64,000 nucleotides of DNA, taken from contig JBBMOL010000562.1 of the NCBI GenBank assembly GCA_037954665.1, positions 94,036-158,035 on the forward strand. The letters are read 5' to 3'. How positions within the stretch are numbered: the stretch's first letter is position 1; every line of letters begins with the position of its first letter. Position numbers and translations under genes: made by a program. The notes below the pieces were generated by a model. That model was not told the DNA's origin, made no database searches, and was given only the letters and a program-made list of their open reading frames with translations. Shown piece by piece: positions 33,661 to 44,713 of this stretch. The stretch comes from Laguncularia racemosa (taxonomy: Eukaryota > Streptophyta > Magnoliopsida > Myrtales > Combretaceae).

Positions 33661-34531
33661 ATCCCTCGTTGAACCACCAAAGGTCATGATAACAGTACCT
33701 CCTTTTCCCTCTAGATTAGCGAAAACCAAGAATGAAGCTGAAGAAAAAGAGATTCTTGAAACTTTTCGCAAAGTTGAGGTAAATATTCCTTTGTTGGTTG
33801 CAATTAAGTAAGTACCTCGTTATGCTAAATTTCTCAAAGAATTGTGCACTAACAAAAGAAAGCTAAAAGGTAATGAAAAGATTAGTGTGGGTGAGAATGT
33901 TTCAGCTATTCTTCAAAAGAAGCTTCCTCCTAAATGTAAGGATCCAGGTATGTTTACTATTCCTTGCAAAATAGGTAATCTTGGAATCGCTAAAGCTATG
34001 TGTGATTTAGGAGCTTCAATCAATGTTATGCCTTTATCTGTTTATCAAAGTTTGAATGTTAGTCCCTTGAAGGAAACAGGTGTTATTGTTTAACTTGCTG
34101 ATAGGTCCAATGTTTATCCTGAGGGAGTTCTAGAAGATGTTTTAGTACAAGTTAATGGGTTAGTTTTTCTTGCAGATTTTTACATGCTTGACATGGAGAA
34201 TGATGATTCTCGTAATTCATCAATGATATTATTAAGGAGACCATTTCTTAAGACATCCAGAACGAAAATTGATGTACATGACGGTAACCTCACTATGGAA
34301 TTTGATGGTGAAGTGATTAAATTTAACATTTATGATGCCATGAAATATCCTAGTGATATCTCTCTCGTTTTTGTTGTGGATGTTATTGACCCATTAGCAC
34401 AGGCTACATTTGACTTGATAGATGATGATGAGTTGAAAATTGTACTTAATAGGAGTCTTACTATTAATGCATTGAAAACTCTTAAGGAGAAGCTTGTAAT
34501 ATCCTCTGATTTGTAGGACATGATTTAGGAG
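33661..34531 (+). pseudogene. A2 retropepsin
   Basis: Reads FTIPCKIGNLGIAKAMCDLG with ASINVMPLS; DLGAS is the Athila active site. It then has LADRSNVYPEGVLEDVLVQV and ILLRRPFLKTSRTKIDV, where LGRPFL of A1 has become LRRPFL. Stops occur at about 33808, 34091 and 34514. Relative to A1 the coding frame continues from FNIYDAMKYPSDIS into about 200 bp of linker before RT. Confidence 0.85.
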
Positions 34532-36106
34532 TTGGAATCGTTAAAACCTATCAGGTATGAGGTGTCCTACATTAATCTACCCCCTTCTAACACAAGACTT
34601 CTTCCCTCTATTGTGCAGGCACCAAAGTTGGAATTAAAACCCTTACCTGAACATCTAAAGTATATTTTCTTAGGAGAAAATGAGACTCTTGCTGTGATAG
34701 TCTCCAACAAACTAAGTACTTTAGAAGAAGAAAAGTTGATTTGGGTGTTGAGAGAGTACAAAGAAGCCATTGGATGGTCCATAGTTGATATTAAAGGATT
34801 AAGCGCCTCCACATGCATGCACAAGATTTTAATGGAAGATAATTGCAAATCTTCCAGGGAAGTTCAGCGTCGTTTGAATCCGCCTATGATGGAAGTAGTT
34901 AAGAAAGAGATCTTGAAACTTCTTGATGCAGGTATGATCTATCCAATTTTCAACAGCAAATGGGTAAGTCCAATTCAAGTTGTTCCAAAGAAAACAGGCT
35001 TAACTGTGATTGAAAACTCTGATGGTGAGTTAATTCCTACTCGAGTTCAGAATGGATGGAGGGTTTGTGTTGATTACAAGAAGTTAAATGCGTCAACTAG
35101 AAAAGATCACTTCCCTCTTCCTTTTCTTGATCAGATGCTTGAACGTTTGGCTGGCCATTCTCACTATTGTTGTCTTGATGGTTATTTAGGTTTTCATCAA
35201 ATTCCAGTAGCATCGGAAGATCAAGAGAAGACTACTTTCACTTGTCCATTCGGTACTTTTGTGTATCGAAGGATGCCTTTTGGGCTCTGCAATGCCCTAG
35301 CCACATTCCAAAGGTGTATGGTTAGTATATTTTCATATTATGTGGAGAACATCATAGAAGTTTTCATAGATGACTTCACTGTCTATGGTAACTTTTTTTA
35401 TTCATGTTTGACTAACCTTACAAAAGTGCTTCAAAGATGTATAGATAAAAATCTTTTGTTGAATTATGAAAAATGTCACTTTATGGTTGAACAAAGTCTC
35501 ATTTTAGGTCATATTGTATCTTCTAAGGGGCTTGAAGTCGATAAAGCTAAAGTAGAATTGATTAAATCTCTACCTTACCCTGTAAATGTATGGGAAATTC
35601 GCTCCTTTCTTGGGAGTGAAGGATTCTATCGACGCTTCATCAAGGATTTTTCCAAGATTACTCAACCCCTATGCCGATTACTGCAAAAAGAAGTGACATT
35701 TAAGTTCGATGAGGCCTACAAGAATGCTTTTGACACATTGAAGGATAAGTTAACTTCTGCTCCAATCATCCAACCACCTGACTGGACCCTTCCCTTTGAA
35801 ATCATGTGTGATGCGAGCAATTATACAGTTGGAGCCGTTCTTGGCCAAAGAGTTGGGAGAGCTTCTCATGTCATTTATTATGCTTCCAGAACATTGGATA
35901 ATGCTCAATGCAACTATTTTACGATGGAAAAAGAACTCTTGGCTGTTGTTTTTGCATTAGAAAAATTCAGATCGTATTTACTTGGTACTAAGGTAATTGT
36001 TTACTCTGATCATGCAGCTTTCAAATACCTGCTCACGAAAAAGGAGGCGAAACCAAGACTTATTCGATGGATACTCTTATTACAAGAGTTTGATATGGAG
36101 ATATGA
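34532..36106 (+). CDS. A2 reverse transcriptase-RNase H
   Basis: A 524-codon open stretch of the pol polyprotein. The RT begins near residue 95 (RRLNPPMMEVVKKEILKLLD). It shows WVSPIQVVPKKTG, WRVCVDYKKLNAST, DHFPLPFLDQMLERLAG, MPFGLCNALATFQRCM and the catalytic box VFIDDFTVYG (about residue 280). RNase H has FEIMCDASNYTVGAVLGQ, FTMEKELLAVVFALEKF and VIVYSDHAAFKYLL, so its D-E-D residues are present. It ends at TGA 36104-36106 where relatives have Arg (EIRDRKG); the frame continues with LVADHLSRI. Not a free-standing gene: it needs the Gag-Pol start upstream. Confidence 0.9.
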   Translation: MESLKPIRYEVSYINLPPSNTRLLPSIVQAPKLELKPLPEHLKYIFLGENETLAVIVSNKLSTLEEEKLIWVLREYKEAIGWSIVDIKGLSASTCMHKILMEDNCKSSREVQRRLNPPMMEVVKKEILKLLDAGMIYPIFNSKWVSPIQVVPKKTGLTVIENSDGELIPTRVQNGWRVCVDYKKLNASTRKDHFPLPFLDQMLERLAGHSHYCCLDGYLGFHQIPVASEDQEKTTFTCPFGTFVYRRMPFGLCNALATFQRCMVSIFSYYVENIIEVFIDDFTVYGNFFYSCLTNLTKVLQRCIDKNLLLNYEKCHFMVEQSLILGHIVSSKGLEVDKAKVELIKSLPYPVNVWEIRSFLGSEGFYRRFIKDFSKITQPLCRLLQKEVTFKFDEAYKNAFDTLKDKLTSAPIIQPPDWTLPFEIMCDASNYTVGAVLGQRVGRASHVIYYASRTLDNAQCNYFTMEKELLAVVFALEKFRSYLLGTKVIVYSDHAAFKYLLTKKEAKPRLIRWILLLQEFDMEI

Positions 36107-36131
36107 GATAGGAAAGGCTCGAAAAACTTAG

Positions 36132-37528
36132 TTGCCGACCACCTCAGTAGAATACTTATCAGTGAAGGGTCAATACCAATATAAGATGATTTTCCAGATG
36201 AGCATGTCTTTTCTATTCAAAAGACAATTCCATGGTATGCTGATATTGTCAACTATTTGGTTACTAAGACACTACCAAGTGATTTGTCTAGGACTCAAAA
36301 AGATAAAATTAAAAGTGATGCTAAGTACTATGTATGGGATAATCCATATTTGTGGAAACATTGTGCTGATCAGATCATTAGAAGGTGTATTTCTCAAGAC
36401 GATATTCCTTCCGTCTTGCAATTTTGTCACTCATATGCATGTGGTGGACATTTTGGCCCTAAGAGGACAGCTCAAAAGGTATTAGGGTGTGGTTTTTTTT
36501 GGCCTTCATTGTTTCGCGATTCTTTTATGTTTTGTAAGTCTTGTGAACGATGTCAAAAAATTGGCAATTTAGGATGTAGAGACCAAATTCCACTTACCCC
36601 TATTCTTGCTTGTGAAATATTTGATATATGGGGTATTGACTTTATGGGTCATTTTCCTCCTTCTTTCGGTCATGTTTACATCCTACTTGCTGTGGATTAT
36701 GTTTCAAAATGGGTGGAAGCCAAAGCGACCCGAATTAATGATGCCAAAGTTGTTGTGGATTTTGTTAAATCTCATATTTTTGCTAGGTTCGAGACACCAA
36801 AGGCTCTTATCAGTGATCGTGGCACACACTTTTGTAATAAAATAGTGGAAACTCTACTTAAAAGGTACAAGGTCACTCATCACACTTCCACCGCATACCA
36901 CCCTCAAACCAATGGATTGGTAGAAGTTTCAAATCGAGAAATCAAGTCTATTCTGGAAAAAATTGTCAATCCAAGCAAGAAGGATTGGAGCACAAGACTT
37001 GACGATGCATTATGGGCCTACCGGACAGCTTACAAGACCCCTATAGGTATGTCTCCTTACCGTTTGATATTTGGCAAACCGTGTCATCTCCCTATGGAGC
37101 TGGAACATAGGGCGTACTGGGCTGTAAAATAATGTAACATGCAAATGGATGAGGTTGGTGAGCATAGAAAACTTCAATTACAAGAACTTGAGGAAATTCG
37201 AAGAGAAGCTTATGAGAGTACTAAAATCTACAAGGAAAAAACAAAGAATTTTCATGATCAAATGATTTCCCGAAAGAATTTTTCTGTAGGTCAAAAAGTA
37301 TTACTTTATCATTCTCGATTGAAGTTGTTTTCTGGAAAACTACAATCACGGTGGATTGGTCCTTTTGTTATCACTGACATATTCTCACATGGTGTAGTTG
37401 AAATCACAAGTCTTGAAACTGGTAAGAACTTCAAAGTCAATGGTCATCGCTTGAAACCTTTTTATGAAGGATTTCAAGTATGTAATATTGAAGAAACCAG
37501 TTTAACTTACCCCGAGTATTGTGATTAA
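36132..37528 (+). CDS. A2 integrase
   Basis: Open from 36257 to 37132, with the C-terminal part continuing at 37139-37528. The zinc-binding region has FCHSYACGGHFG and CKSCERCQK (HHCC). The catalytic core is complete: WGIDFMGHFP (D), LISDRGTHFCN (D), NGLVEVSNREIK (E). The C-terminal part has FSVGQKVLLYHSRLKLFSGK, LQSRWIGPFVI and FKVNGHRLKPFYEG, and no chromodomain, as expected for Athila. TAA at about 36182 and at 37130-37132 are the visible interruptions. Stop at 37526-37528 lies 8 bp before the twin hairpins. Confidence 0.9.
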
Positions 37529-37535
37529 TTACAGG

Positions 37536-37586
37536 AACGTCTAGCTGAAGACGTTAAAGAAAGGCGCTTCATGGGAGGTAACCCAT
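37536..37586 (+). other. A2 twin hairpins 3' of integrase
   Basis: Stem 1: AACGTCT (37536-37542), loop AGCTGA, AGACGTT (37549-37555), seven Watson-Crick pairs. Spacer AAAGAAAGGCGCTT. Stem 2: ATGGG (37571-37575), loop AGGTAA, CCCAT (37582-37586). The same arrangement occurs in A1 and, with a different stem-1 sequence, in C. Confidence 0.8.
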
Positions 37587-38912
37587 ATCAATTTATTTTA
37601 TTTCGTTTTGATTTTAGTTTAGTTTTGATTTTTTTTTCTTCTGATTAGCTGCAGCAAGGATACATATCATCAGATGACACTCTCTAGTGCTTAAGGAGAG
37701 AACTCCAATTACTCTACACTTCATACCAGGGAAGTACCAGTATTCCTTTTCTCTTATTCTTTAATATTCCTTGTGTTGTTAATTCCTCTTTAATTGTGCT
37801 GAATTAGGAACAGTGAGGACACTGTTCAAACTAAGTGTGGGGGAGAGGATAATAAAATATAGAAAATTAAGAATTGACTCATACTTTGAATGTTTGTCCT
37901 TAAGCAATTTCAAGCCAAATTTTTCAAAATTATCATGAAATCTGGAGATTGTACTAAATGTTGTAATAAGCATCTACAAAATGTGAAATTGACTTGTTCA
38001 AATGCTGTACTCACCCACTGCTGTGATTAGAATAATTGGTTAAAATTAAGTAGTGAAATCTTTAAGAAACAAATTTACCTTGTATTTAGCTTTAGAATTG
38101 GAAGTCTAACAGTAAGTCGAGTCCTTAAGTGAAAAATAAACAAGTTTACTTCTAGGTTATATTAGCTACTGTATACTCTTCGAAGTTGTTTGTTATAACA
38201 CTTAGTGAAAAATAAATAAATAAATAAATTTTGTGGAAAAAGAATCAAGCATAGCCATTACTCCAATGATTCAAGTAATTGAGTTAAGAGTATTCAAACT
38301 TGAATGTTAGAGTGAGGAAGAGTCCGTAGGGGTATCTCAAAACCCAGTCACTTGAGTGACGAGCTTGGGATGTTGCCGACTCAATGAACTCACTATAACG
38401 ATAAGGGCGAAAAAGGTGAAAGTTCATGAAAAAGAAGCGGGCAAAAACCCGTCAAAATAGATGTTTCATTAAATCATAAGAACATGAATGTAAAGATTCA
38501 TTGAATGAAACAAGACTTATAACAAAAAGGGAGAAAATCTAGGGAAAGAGTTGATACCATATGCTTTTACTTTATGCTGCAAGGATTATATGTTTGCTAA
38601 TATCCAATGAAGTTTAATTGGGTGCTTTTCCTTATTAGATTAAGTATTTACTTTTGGAATAAAAATTCTTTTGGTAAACATGGGGATTAAAGTTTTTTTT
38701 GTTTAGATTAGCTATTAAATTTTGTCCATGGTAATTTGATCACAAGAAACCAGTTTGGTTGAGGCAGTAGACAATAAAATTACAAGTCATGAATTACAAA
38801 TGAATAGATGCTTGAAATGATGAAAAGAAAGTTCATATAATCTATGACGGATTTCTCAATTGATTTGATTCAATTGCTTGAGGACAAGCAAGAGTTTAAG
38901 TGTGGGAGAATT
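37587..38912 (+). other. A2 3' noncoding region and polypurine tract
   Basis: No coding potential. It contains AAGTGTGGGGGAGAGG (about 37834), the conserved block at 38255-38400 (GAGTTAAGAGTATTC, GTGAGGAAGAGTCCGTAGGG, GACTCAATGAACTCAC), the inverted repeat GTCACTTGAGTGAC, and CGGG-CAAAAA-CCCG near 38440. The polypurine tract AAGTGTGGGAGAATT lies at 38898-38912, immediately before the 3' LTR. Confidence 0.75.
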
Positions 38913-40650
38913 TGATAGAGCCATTTTATACTCAATCTTTATAGTATGAATTGTGTTAATTTATTAATGATTTTATAGAAATCATAAGGAAATGGTACTT
39001 AATTCTATTATGATGATAAATCAGGTTAAATGGAGTCAAGGGTGCTAATTCAAGTAAATTAGAGAAATCATCTACAACTTGGATCAAAGACAAGGATTTA
39101 CACCACCAGAGGAAAGTATATGGGCGTGTAGTTAAAGTACACGGCCATGTACTTGGTTTTGAATCAATAGGAAAATACACGGTTGAAGTACACGGTCGTG
39201 TATCTGTCTAAAAGGAGGCACGGTTTGTAATACGGTCGTGGTGCAAGCCGTGCTATACACTGCACAAGAAGGTGGAAATGTGGACTATCAACAGAGAGAG
39301 ACACAACTCGTGATCTAGCCGTGGTGGAAGCCATGGTTAAAGACGTGGTTGAAGCCGTGGTGGAAGTTGAAATGGAGGACGTCCCATATACTAAACAAGG
39401 AGGAGAAATTGTGGAACATCGACCAGAGGACAACACGACTTGGGATCTGGCCGTGGCATACACTAGACACGGATGAAGAATTGTAGATTATCCACAGAGG
39501 AAGGCACGTCTTGACATCTTGCCGTGGTGGAAGACGTGGCACACATTGGACACGGATGAAGAATTGTAGATTATCTACAGAGGAAGGCACGGCTTGAAAT
39601 CTGGCCGTGTTGTTGGGCGTGCCAGGCGGACGATTATTCACTTCTCGAGACTTACATCAAAAAGGAAAGATATTTTCGTATCTTGCTAGCTAAAGATCCT
39701 CTGCCATTCCTTTAACAATATAAATAGAACTAACCCTAGAGGAGAAAGGGAGTTTTTATCATCTTGGAGACAAGAAGGAAGGAAGGAGGCAGAGCAAGGA
39801 AACCGGGAATAGAGGCTTATTATGTTTCCACTTTTAATTTTCGTTTTGATGATGAACATGTGTAGCTAAGCAGATTTTCTAGCCAAAGGATCATTGAAGT
39901 TTAATTCTTCACAAATTGTGAGATCTAACTGATTTGTCTTTAATCTATTCTTTGTTTTTAGATATTTATATATCTTCTGGAAGTTTTGTCAATATTATCT
40001 TTGTTGATTGGTATGAATTAGAGCTCTTCTACTCAATTAGCAAGTTAATATATTGTTAACTAGCACGTCAAATCCGTAATTGTTTGATAGTTCTAGTCTC
40101 GGTGACACAATAACATGTTTTATTATAAAATAGATGATCGAATTCATGTTATGGAGATGTATGATCTTGTTTAAATAGGTTATCTTATAATCTACTGGCA
40201 TGAATTCGTAGTCTCTCTTGTTTTTAATGCTATTGATATATTAAATCCTAAGAGCTTGTTTAGGGTTGTCTAATCGATAAGAGAAATAATCAAAGAGCTT
40301 GTTTTGATTATTGAGGAAGTAAGGAGAGATAGGTTGTTAGAGTTTGTTAATAACCATAACCAGTTTATCTAGAATTAAGAATAGAAAACATTTGCATCGA
40401 TGATCAATTCCTCGAATTAAACTATCTTGATTCCTTTGGCTAGGCTTTTATCAATATTCGATTTTATTATCTTGTTTCAATATTATTTTGATTCACAAAC
40501 AAAACCCCCATTTTTCTTTTCCTCTTTATTCTCTTTGAATAGAAATATATTTAACCAATCCCTGTGGATACGACCCTACTCACTACTATACGCAAATCAT
40601 ATAATTGTCTAGGAGTAGGTTTTTATTTTTGTTGGATTCGACAACCATCA
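38913..40650 (+). repeat. A2 3' LTR (also 5' LTR of the A3 stub)
   Basis: 1738 bp. Most of the 13-bp difference from the 5' LTR comes from one deletion in U3 (GGCCGTGGCATACAC at 39449 against GGCCGTAGTTGAAGCC at 30954). The 83-bp repeat units begin at 39473 and 39556. The TATA box is at 39719-39726. It ends GACAACCATCA and is followed by a second primer-binding site rather than flanking DNA. Confidence 0.93.
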
Positions 40651-40873
40651 AATTTTGGCGTCGTTGCCGGGGATTGGTGTCAAATTTATTTCTATTCTTG
40701 TATGACTCGTTCTTCTCATACAGGTGCACTCACTTATAATCCAGAGATTGAGAAGACTTTCAAGAAGCTGCGAAGAGAAGCTAGATCACCCCCTGGACTG
40801 AACTTGGCATCGGATTTGTCTGATTCATCCATTGATTCTGAAAAAGAAGCCGATATGGCAAATCCCAAGAGAA
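40651..40873 (+). mobile_element. A3 stub: primer-binding site and first codons of gag
   Basis: TTGGCGTCGTTGCCGGGGAT (primer-binding site, 40655-40674) and a gag start at 40702 (MTRSSHTGALTYNPEIEK) follow the A2 3' LTR. The reading frame here is intact where A2 lost one base. At about 40871-40876 the sequence switches to the inside of a B-family LTR at a GAAC shared by both partners. This is the remnant of a second Athila copy sharing one LTR with A2. Confidence 0.85.
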
Positions 40874-41684
40874 CCGGCGATGAGCTGAGCCGATGGATCC
40901 TATAGAAGACCGGCATCATGAAGACCATTTATTTTATATATTTCTTCTTTTATTGAACTATTTTGGTTGTATTTTGATTTTGGGACACTTTTATTTCTTT
41001 GTAACTTTCATTTAGGGTTAGTCACATTAAAAGTGGCAAACTTGTAATTTTGAGCACTTTTTAACCCTAGGAGTAGCAAGTATAAATACTTGCTTAAGAG
41101 AGGGTTTGAGGGGCTAATCATTTTTGCAGAATATACACCTCTTTTCACGTGTGAATTAAGGTTCATACCTTGGTTCCAACTCTTATCAATTTCAATTCCA
41201 AGACTTGAAATTGTGGCGAGTGCAACATCTTGAAATTGTGAGTTATATCAATTTCATTTTGTTGTGATTTCTTTTCTTCTCTAGTGTGTTGTATCTAGGG
41301 TTGAATTGAGATAGTTCTTGGTCAGATTTACTTGTTGTTATCCACGAATTCTTGTGATTATTTGAAGGAATTATCAAGTTGATTCAATTCATCTTTAAGG
41401 ATTTCCTTGTTAACGTGATTTTCACCATTGGAAAAGGGATTGTTTTGTTACGGCTTTCTTTTATCAAATTGAGGCTTAATTTGTGTGGATTATATGAAAT
41501 TAGAGTGTTTTTAGAAGGCATTTTCTTTGGGGTATTCTGATTATATTATTGGTTGATTGAATTTCATCATTTCAACATTAGGGTTCATTTGAAAAGTGCC
41601 ATTTTTGGATCCGATTTTGCCTAGACTTGAGATAGTTGATCTTAAGTCTTTTGGTTGTGCTTTAAAGTGTGATTAGGCACATCA
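40871..41684 (+). repeat. B3 5' LTR, truncated
   Basis: Begins in the GAACCGGCGATGAGC segment corresponding to 43900 of the 3' LTR. TATA box at 41081-41088. Ends GGCACATCA. Confidence 0.9.
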
Positions 41685-42693
41685 TCTTTTTGGTATCAGA
41701 GATCTTGTTGAGAGAAGGGAATTGGTTTTATTCAATTTCGTGGAAGTGATCATCAAATAGGGTTGATCAAGTGAAAACCGAAATTGTGTTGTTGTTGTTG
41801 TTTGATATTGCGAAATTGTTTTGGATTGGGATTTGATTTGCTGGTTGTTGGAGTTGATTTGGGAAGGTTATTATATCACTTTGTGGACACTAATTCACGT
41901 GGAAGAGCAGAAGTACAAAGTGAAGTTACTTTAGCAATTTTTTTGAAATTGTGAAACTTACCAATTGTTGCCGTGAAGTAGCTTGTAGCGTGAGGAGTTA
42001 TGTTGTTTGTTGTCTTTGAATTCCATTGTGTAATTCTGAATTTGTGAAGTACAATTTTCAGATTACATTAATTTTTTATTAGTAAGGAATTATTTGAATT
42101 CAAATCATATGCAATTAAGTTGTGGGAGTTAATGATTGCTATTTGAATTTGAATTCATTACTTACCAATTGAAGAAGGCTTGCAATAAGTGAATTTGTTT
42201 GAATTTCAAATTGAAGTTGCTGCCTATTTTGTTGTGAGTTGCGGTTAGAACTTATGGGGAGTGAAGTATATTTGTTATTATTTCCGTGGAATTAGAGTAT
42301 ATTTGTTGTTGTTTCCATTTCTTATTTTTGTCGTGGAGGTAGAGTGCAATTTGTTGTTGTTGTTGTGGAGTTATTGGTGGAGTGAGTGCACCGTGATTGA
42401 AGGTGTGTGTGGTGGTGTAAATTTGTGGATTTATGTGGATTAAAGGTGCTGCACATTAAGATTCATTGTGGATGTAAAACTTTAGCGAAAAAGGAAAGTG
42501 AGTAATAGAATTTCAAATTCAAACAACTCATTAAATGTGTGAAAGTAATTGAACTAGTTACTTAAACACTTGTTGCTGAATTTAATTCTATCTACCTGGA
42601 AGTAGTTGAGTATACTTTATTTGTGGTTTGGTTGTGTACTTGAACCTTGGAAGTGTGAAGATAATTATTGTATTGTTGGATTTTAGTACAATC
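41685..42693 (+). other. B3 primer-binding site and leader
   Basis: TGGTATCAGAG at 41691-41701 matches initiator tRNA-Met. The leader follows B1 and B2 closely and carries no gag. The 42261-42443 ORF is accidental. Confidence 0.8.
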
Positions 42694-43675
42694 ATGTCTA
42701 GTGAAATGTTTCATTATGCTAACATATTGCATCGGGACATGACTTCTTTTCAAACCATTGATGAGGGACAAAGAGAAAACTTGTTCCATACTTCTTGTAG
42801 GGTACAAGGAAACTTGTGCGCAGTTATTATTGATGGCGGTAGTTGTACTAATGTTGTAGCTACATCATTAGTATCGAAGTTGAAACTTGAAACTATCCCA
42901 TATCCTAAACCCTATACATTACATTGGTTGAATGATCAAGATGGTCTTTGTGTAACCCAAAGGGCTAGGGTACCCTTTAGTATAGGGGACAAGTACTATG
43001 ATGAGCTTGAATGTGATATTCTTCCTCTTTGTGCATCCCATATATTACTTGGTAGACCATGGTTGTATGATAGGATGGTATTACATGATGGGTATAGAAA
43101 TACTTATATGGTTAAAAAGGATAGTAAACGTATAGTATTGAACCCTATGTCACCATCAGAGGTCTAGGAGATGCAAAGACAGATAAAACAACCATCACAG
43201 AATCTTGAGGATCATAGCCACATGATCAAACCATCAGAGGACCAAACTGTGCAGATGCAGACACCGATGTGCCAACCTTCAGAGGATCCTGATGATCATA
43301 GTCAAATGAGCAGACCACCAGAGAGCCAAACTGTTCAGAGACAGTTATGTTCACCTTCAGAGGTTTTAGAGGGTAATGAGCAGTTGGTCCAACCATTAGA
43401 AGACCATGAGGATCAGCAGCATACAGATGAGTTAGAAAAAAGAGGAAACAGTTTCAGTGGAACAGGTTGATACAGGGGTAACTTTAGTAGATAATGGGTC
43501 ATTATTTGTGTTGCAGAAGAGATACATCCTGGAAATGGAGGAGAGAAGACAATCACCACCTGTAGTATTTCAGATATTGGGATTCTGCAGAGATATTTCT
43601 TCAGTTGACTTGCTAGGAGGAAACAAAGTCTCTACTGCATTTGATCTACTAGATTTGAGGACAAATCTTTTTTAG
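42694..43675 (+). pseudogene. B3 protease-like plus glutamine-rich repeat ORF
   Basis: The same protein as in B2, with the protease active site in the usual chromovirus form (VIIDGGSCTNVVATSLV) and YYDELECDILPLCASHILLG uninterrupted. A TAG at 43165-43167 separates the protease from the repeat part (MQRQIKQPSQNLEDH, KPSEDQTVQMQ, QPSEDPDDHSQ, QPLEDHEDQQ). An A-run insertion near 43437 shifts the frame. The last part (LEMEERRQSPPVVFQILGF) ends at TAG 43673-43675, just before the polypurine tract; this is probably the original C-terminus. Confidence 0.8.
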
Positions 43676-43686
43676 GCCCGAGGAAA

Positions 43687-44713
43687 TGATAGGAATAAAA
43701 ATCTGACAAGACCTATCATTAGGGGAAGAATTGAAGGATTTCAAATCTTGGCATTGAGGGCCCATTTTGAGTAGATTGACCCCGGAATTATTTATATTAT
43801 TGTTGTATTGTGTATTCCAATAGGCACACTTATCATATTCTATAGGGTAATGCATAAACTCCCTCAGACTCAACTTGTGGGTTATCCATGGACCGACCTG
43901 AACCGGCGATGAGCTGAGCCGATGGATCCTATAGAAAACCAACATCATGAAGACCATTTATTTTATATATTTCTTCTTTTATTGAACTATTTTGGTTGTA
44001 TTTTGGTTTTGGGACACTTTTATTTCTTTGTAACTTTCATTTAGGGTTAGCCACATTAAAAGTGGCAAACTTGTAATTTTGAGCACTTTTTAACCTTAGG
44101 AGTAGCAAGTATAAATACTTGCTTAAGAGAGGGTTTGAGGGGCTAATCATTTTTGCAGAATATACACCTCTTTTCACGTGTGAATTAAGGTTCATACCTT
44201 GGTTCCAACTCTTATCAATTTCAATTCCAAGACTTGAAATTGTGGCGAGTGCAACATCTTGAAATTGTGAGTTATATCAATTTCATTTTGTTGTGATTTC
44301 TTTTCTTATCTAGTGTGTTGTATCTAGGGTTGAATTGAGATAGTTCTTGGTCAGATTTACTGGTTGTTATTCATGAATTCTTGTGATTATTTGAAGGAAT
44401 TATCATGTTGATTCAATTCATCTTTAAGGATTTCCTTGTTAACGTGATTTTCACCATTGGAAAAGAGATTGTTTTGTTACGATTTTCTTTTATCAAATTG
44501 AGGATTAATTTGCGTGGATTATATGAAATTAGAGTGTTCTTAAAAGCAATTTCCATTGTGGTATTCAGATTATATCATTAGTTGTTTGAATTTCATCATT
44601 TCATCATTAGGTTTCATTTGAAAAGTGCCATTTTTGGATCCGATTTTGCCTTGACTTGAGATAGTTTTTCTTAAGTCTTTTGGATGTGCTTTTAAGAGTG
44701 TTTAGGCACATCA
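43687..44713 (+). repeat. B3 3' LTR
   Basis: 1027 bp, TGATAGG...GGCACATCA, preceded by AGGCCCGAGGAAA. TATA box at 44110-44117 within AGCAAGTATAAATACTTGCT. Confidence 0.92.

Larger units (their letters stand above)
30419..40650 (+). mobile_element. A2: near full-length Athila-like retrotransposon
   Basis: LTRs 30419-32169 (1751 bp) and 38913-40650 (1738 bp) enclose a tRNA-Asp primer-binding site, gag, protease, RT-RNase H, integrase, a 1.4-kb 3' noncoding region and a polypurine tract. It lies in the MULE transposase. The left flank is CCTTC; the right LTR is followed by another primer-binding site and gag start, so no right target duplication exists. No env-like ORF is present after integrase. 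RT-RNase H and integrase are open over long stretches, making this the least damaged element here. Confidence 0.93.
40871..44713 (+). mobile_element. B3: short chromovirus-like element, 5' LTR truncated
   Basis: The partial 5' LTR (40871-41684) lacks about the first 210 bp. It is followed by an iMet primer-binding site (41691), leader, protease-repeat ORF (42694-43675), polypurine tract and full 3' LTR (43687-44713). It is collinear with B2 throughout. No target duplication, because the left end was lost by recombination with the A3 stub and the right LTR is followed by another primer-binding site. Confidence 0.9.

Noticed and set aside
37587..38912. Env-like ORF expected in some Athila elements
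   Set aside because: No open frame longer than about 65 codons; the region is conserved noncoding sequence.
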